Of a stretch of DNA of 12,931 nucleotides, positions 10,893-12,931 are shown piece by piece. Numbering within the stretch: position 1 is the stretch's first letter; every line of letters begins with the position of its first letter. This stretch comes from Elusimicrobiota bacterium (lineage in GTDB: Bacteria; Elusimicrobiota; Elusimicrobia; Elusimicrobiales; UBA9959). A model generated the notes under the pieces. The model worked only from the letters and a program-made list of their open reading frames with translations, was not told the origin of the DNA and made no database searches. Location: contig DAOWGR010000049.1 in the NCBI GenBank assembly GCA_030637365.1, positions 1 to 12,931 of the forward strand. The letters run 5' to 3'. The position numbers and the translations under genes were made by a program.

Positions 10893-11612
10893 ATGAAAAA
10901 AATAATGATATTTGCGGTAGCAATGGCTTTAAGCGGTTCGGTATTCGCGAGCGGCGATTCAAAGTCAACAGGATATTACTTACAATCTGACGGAGACATC
11001 AGCATCTGCAAGAACGCGGCGGGTGAAAAAGGATACAATAAGGTCAGTGTTAATGAATTAGTAAGCAATCCCAAAATGGGCGAATGCGCCGACCTTCGTG
11101 GAGCCGATTTGAGCGGAGAGGGTTTGAGCGAAGCCAATTTAAGAGGCGCCAGATTAAAAGGAGCCGACCTTAGATACGCCGATTTATCTCACGCCGATTT
11201 GCACAAAGCGAATATGCGCGAAGCAAACTTGAAAGAATCCATTCTTTATAGGGCTAATTTGTCAGGCGCCTATTTGTATCAGGCCAATCTGAGCGCTTCC
11301 CGTTTGGTAAACGCAAACCTGAGAAAAGCCGATTTAACCGGAGCCCACTTGATTGGAGCCGTTTTGACAGACGCCGATTTAAGTAAAACCAAAATGGGCA
11401 GAGCGAGTTTTAAAAGAGCCTGTATGATCGGAGCCAACTTTGCCGGCGCTGACATGTATGGGGCCAATGTGAGAGGCGCAGACTTGACAGGCACCAACCT
11501 TTCCTACGCTCAAACGCTGAAAAAAGTCGTATTTGACGATGACACAACATTGCCTTTCAGCATAGGTGAAGCGTATAAGCTGGGAATGACAAAGTTTGTG
11601 GAATTACCCTAA
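10893..11612 (+). CDS. Secreted pentapeptide-repeat protein
   Basis: 239 residues. A classical signal peptide MKKIMIFAVAMALSGSVFA with a likely cut after Ala19 (VFA-SG) sends it across the inner membrane. About 28 pentapeptide units A(D/N)LxX fill residues 66-207, which would fold into a right-handed quadrilateral beta-helix of about seven coils. Cys39 and Cys65 flank the pre-repeat segment (ICKNAAGEKGYNKVSVNELV) and could form a disulphide. A C-terminal cap follows (about 208-239). Pentapeptide proteins range from gyrase-protecting DNA mimics (Qnr, MfpA) to structural proteins; the signal peptide argues against a gyrase role. GGAGGAA lies 5 bp before ATG 10893. It is divergent from fur and ends at a strong terminator, so it is monocistronic. 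A link with the metal genes is only positional. Confidence 0.93.
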   Translation: MKKIMIFAVAMALSGSVFASGDSKSTGYYLQSDGDISICKNAAGEKGYNKVSVNELVSNPKMGECADLRGADLSGEGLSEANLRGARLKGADLRYADLSHADLHKANMREANLKESILYRANLSGAYLYQANLSASRLVNANLRKADLTGAHLIGAVLTDADLSKTKMGRASFKRACMIGANFAGADMYGANVRGADLTGTNLSYAQTLKKVVFDDDTTLPFSIGEAYKLGMTKFVELP

Positions 11613-11636
11613 ACGAAAAGTTTCATTAAAGTATTT

Positions 11637-11676
11637 TAAAACAGCGGCGCTTTTATCGGCGCCGCTGTTTTTTATT
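11637..11676. terminator. Bidirectional intrinsic terminator
   Basis: ACAGCGGCGC (11641-11650) pairs perfectly with GCGCCGCTGT (11659-11668) around an 8-nt loop. The stem is extended by AAA/TTT pairs and followed by a T-run on the plus strand. On the minus strand the hairpin is followed by TTTTAAAAT. It ends the pentapeptide gene and may also stop transcripts from the split-barrel gene. Confidence 0.9.
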
Positions 11677-11791
11677 TAATCGCGGGAGAATTCTTTTCCC
11701 TTTAGTAAAAGAGAATTTGAAATGTTTGATTTATCAGGCCTGATTTTTTTAAGTTTTCCCCTCCCAAAATTTTAATCAAAGCCGAGCCGTA

Positions 11792-12211
11792 TTACAAATT
11801 AAAAACCGTTTTTGATAAATTGTGATAATATTTCGCTTTTTCGGCGGTAAAACATATAACCGAATAATCGGGATCATTAATTCCAAGCGGATAATATTTT
11901 TCAAAACCCTCGCGCCATACTTTTTTTCTGGATTTCATATCCCCAAGCACGCGCGCCGTGCCCTTAAGAGTTAATCCCGACCATTTTTCAAGGTTTGTAA
12001 TATAAACGCAAGTTTTGGAGTTTTTCCTTATTTCAGCGACTTTTTCCGACGAAGTGTTCGTGCTAAACCATATCTTTTTCAGCCCCTTGTTCTCCATTTT
12101 TAAAACCGCCCTGATATTTGGACAGCCCTTTTTATCAACAGTGCCGAGCATCGCGAAAACCGCCTTATCGGCAAGGGCCAAGCTTTCCTTGAACGCTTTT
12201 TGTTTTGTCAT
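11792..12211 (-). CDS. Pyridoxamine 5'-phosphate oxidase-like split-barrel (flavin-binding) protein
   Basis: 139 residues, the usual size of single-domain PPOX-like/general stress proteins. The segments LADKAVFAMLGTVDKKGCPN, KKIWFSTNTSSEKVAEIRKN and CVYITNLEKWSGLTLKGTAR follow the standard strand order of the FMN-binding split barrel (FSTNTSSEK being the flavin-phosphate contact region). VWREGFEKYYPLGINDPDY is the usual late helix. Members reduce or oxidise varied substrates with FMN or F420, or bind heme, and many are stress-induced. True pyridoxine phosphate oxidase activity is unlikely because the PdxH C-terminal substrate region is missing. GAGGAAAAA precedes ATG 12211. It follows the response regulator gene by 74 bp and may share its transcript. 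Confidence 0.9.
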   Translation of the reverse strand: MTKQKAFKESLALADKAVFAMLGTVDKKGCPNIRAVLKMENKGLKKIWFSTNTSSEKVAEIRKNSKTCVYITNLEKWSGLTLKGTARVLGDMKSRKKVWREGFEKYYPLGINDPDYSVICFTAEKAKYYHNLSKTVFNL

Positions 12212-12285
12212 GTGTTTTTCCTCAAGATTTTGATCGAAAACGGTTTGTTTTATTTTAATTAAAAACGGACGGATTCAAAGACTGC

Positions 12286-12645
12286 CTATTTTCCCGCGAC
12301 TTTCTCAATTTCGGCCGTTATTTTGGTTAAATCAAACGGTTTTGAAAGTACGGGTATTTCTTTCGGGATGCCCATGCGAGCAAGTTCATCGGCGGTTATC
12401 CCGGTAATCACGATAACGGGTATTCCCGCAAGGGAGGGATACATATCCAGCATGGCTATCATGGAATCACCTTCCATCTTAGGCATGTGAATGTCGGTCA
12501 GAATAAGGTCGGGCCGCTCGTTAAATGTTAATTTAATCAGGTCCATGCCGTTTTCTGCGCTTTCAACTCTATGCCCCATATCCTCAACAAATTCGGTAAG
12601 AAGGAGCCTGAGCGCTTCGTCGTCTTCAGCAATCATTATAAACAT
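12286..12645 (-). CDS. Single-domain response regulator (CheY-like receiver)
   Basis: 119 residues form one receiver domain and nothing else. The acidic pocket (Glu7, Asp8, Asp9), phosphoacceptor Asp51 (LILTDIHMPKMEG), Thr81 (VIVITGI) and Lys102 (VLSKPF) are all present, so it should be phosphorylated by a histidine kinase. There is no DNA-binding output domain, so it acts by protein contact (chemotaxis-like or phosphorelay). No kinase gene is in the window. The start is uncertain: ATG 12645 has no Shine-Dalgarno, but an ATG three codons later would remove beta-strand 1 residues. A TTGACA promoter lies upstream. The split-barrel gene follows in the same direction. Confidence 0.93.
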   Translation of the reverse strand: MFIMIAEDDEALRLLLTEFVEDMGHRVESAENGMDLIKLTFNERPDLILTDIHMPKMEGDSMIAMLDMYPSLAGIPVIVITGITADELARMGIPKEIPVLSKPFDLTKITAEIEKVAGK

Positions 12646-12656
12646 AATATTTTCAG

Positions 12657-12684
12657 GTTACATTAAGTGGGTCGGGTTTGTCAA
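12657..12684 (-). promoter_or_regulatory. Probable promoter of the response regulator gene
   Basis: On the minus strand TTGACA (12679-12684) matches the -35 consensus, with TGTAAC (12657-12662) 16 bp downstream as a 4/6 -10. The 8-bp inverted repeat GAAATGAG/CTCATTTC (12685-12692 and 12725-12732) lies immediately upstream and could be an activator site. Confidence 0.4.
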
Positions 12685-12743
12685 GAAATGAGTGGTTAAA
12701 ATACAGCGCGATTTTTTGCAAAATCTCATTTCCCTCCGAAAAT

Positions 12744-12884
12744 TTAATAACTTGAATGATCCCCCTTTATGGTAAGCGCTATTATTTTCTGAGTTTTATT
12801 ACAGGATGACGCGGTCAACTTCTTCCCCTTGGCAAGTTTGGTATCCTTGTCCTTCCCCTTTGTTTTTTTAGTTTTCTTTCTCAT
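12744..12884 (-). CDS. Possible Lys-rich micro-protein (46 aa)
   Basis: ATG 12884 opens a 46-codon frame ending at TAA 12744-12746. The product begins MRKKTKKTKGKDKDTKLAKG and has 14 Lys, nearly all in the first 40 residues. A purine run GGGGGA lies 3 bp before the ATG, a close but plausible Shine-Dalgarno. Highly basic short proteins can bind nucleic acid, but such a composition also arises by chance in AT-rich DNA. No family is recognised. The region from 12646 to the right edge has no other gene candidate. Confidence 0.35.
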   Translation of the reverse strand: MRKKTKKTKGKDKDTKLAKGKKLTASSCNKTQKIIALTIKGDHSSY

Positions 12885-12931
12885 TTATCCCCCGTTTTTT
12901 TAAAAAAGTTATTAAGATATTTCCGCCATTA

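Noticed and set aside
11728..11741. ATCAGGCCTGAT palindrome followed by T-run
   Set aside because: A 12-bp palindrome without a loop cannot make a stable hairpin, and a strong terminator is already present upstream.

Overview
The window (AT-rich, dense, 13 kb) reads as chromosomal DNA of an uncultured anaerobic bacterium. The evidence is the gene set: two ferredoxin-containing MinD-type ATPases, two NifX-type proteins, an IscU/NifU-like scaffold, a COG0731-type radical SAM protein and a Fur regulator. Sigma70-like promoters and purine-rich Shine-Dalgarno sites are clearly bacterial. The phylum cannot be fixed from the sequence. The many intergenic arrays of short degenerate repeats recall some candidate-phylum genomes, but that is an impression only.

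Layout. Positions 1-510 (minus) hold the N-terminal half of an alanine dehydrogenase/PNT-type enzyme. It is divergent from a CDF metal-efflux gene (671-1576, plus) that may be transcribed as a leaderless mRNA. From 1590 to 10647 every gene is on the minus strand. In transcription order these are: Fur with an unusual MPRGDGTGP leader peptide; two Gly-rich DUF5320-type proteins; two tandem NifX-type proteins; a Gly-rich zinc-ribbon protein; two translationally coupled MinD/ferredoxin ATPases; a frameshifted DJ-1/PfpI gene; an IscU-like protein; a metallo-beta-lactamase-fold protein; two tiny Cys-rich proteins; a radical SAM protein; and a DUF89 protein. To the right lie a secreted pentapeptide-repeat protein (plus, divergent from fur), a bidirectional terminator, a split-barrel flavin/PPOX-type protein, a single-domain response regulator and a possible Lys-rich micro-ORF.

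How the genes fit together. The NifX pair plus the two ferredoxin-ATPases resemble the anaerobe-specific orange protein (ORP) locus of Desulfovibrio, which handles a Mo-Cu cluster. Here the set comes with a Fe-S scaffold, a radical SAM protein and a Fur repressor. A near-perfect sigma70 promoter with a Fur-box palindrome over its start site lies upstream of fur, so the cassette is probably metal-responsive at its head. Four proteins of the cassette (Fur, two DUF5320, one zinc ribbon) start with variants of the same MP(G/R)xxGTGP peptide attached to different C-terminal parts. This is the most novel protein-level feature.

Non-coding structure is unusually rich. There is a 39-bp leader element repeated before all three Gly-rich genes. 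A segmental duplication left a 3' fragment of a nifX gene. Families of 6-, 8- and 16-bp degenerate arrays and a 56-bp repeat fill the gaps between minus-strand genes. Two long perfect inverted repeats of REP/REPIN type are also present.
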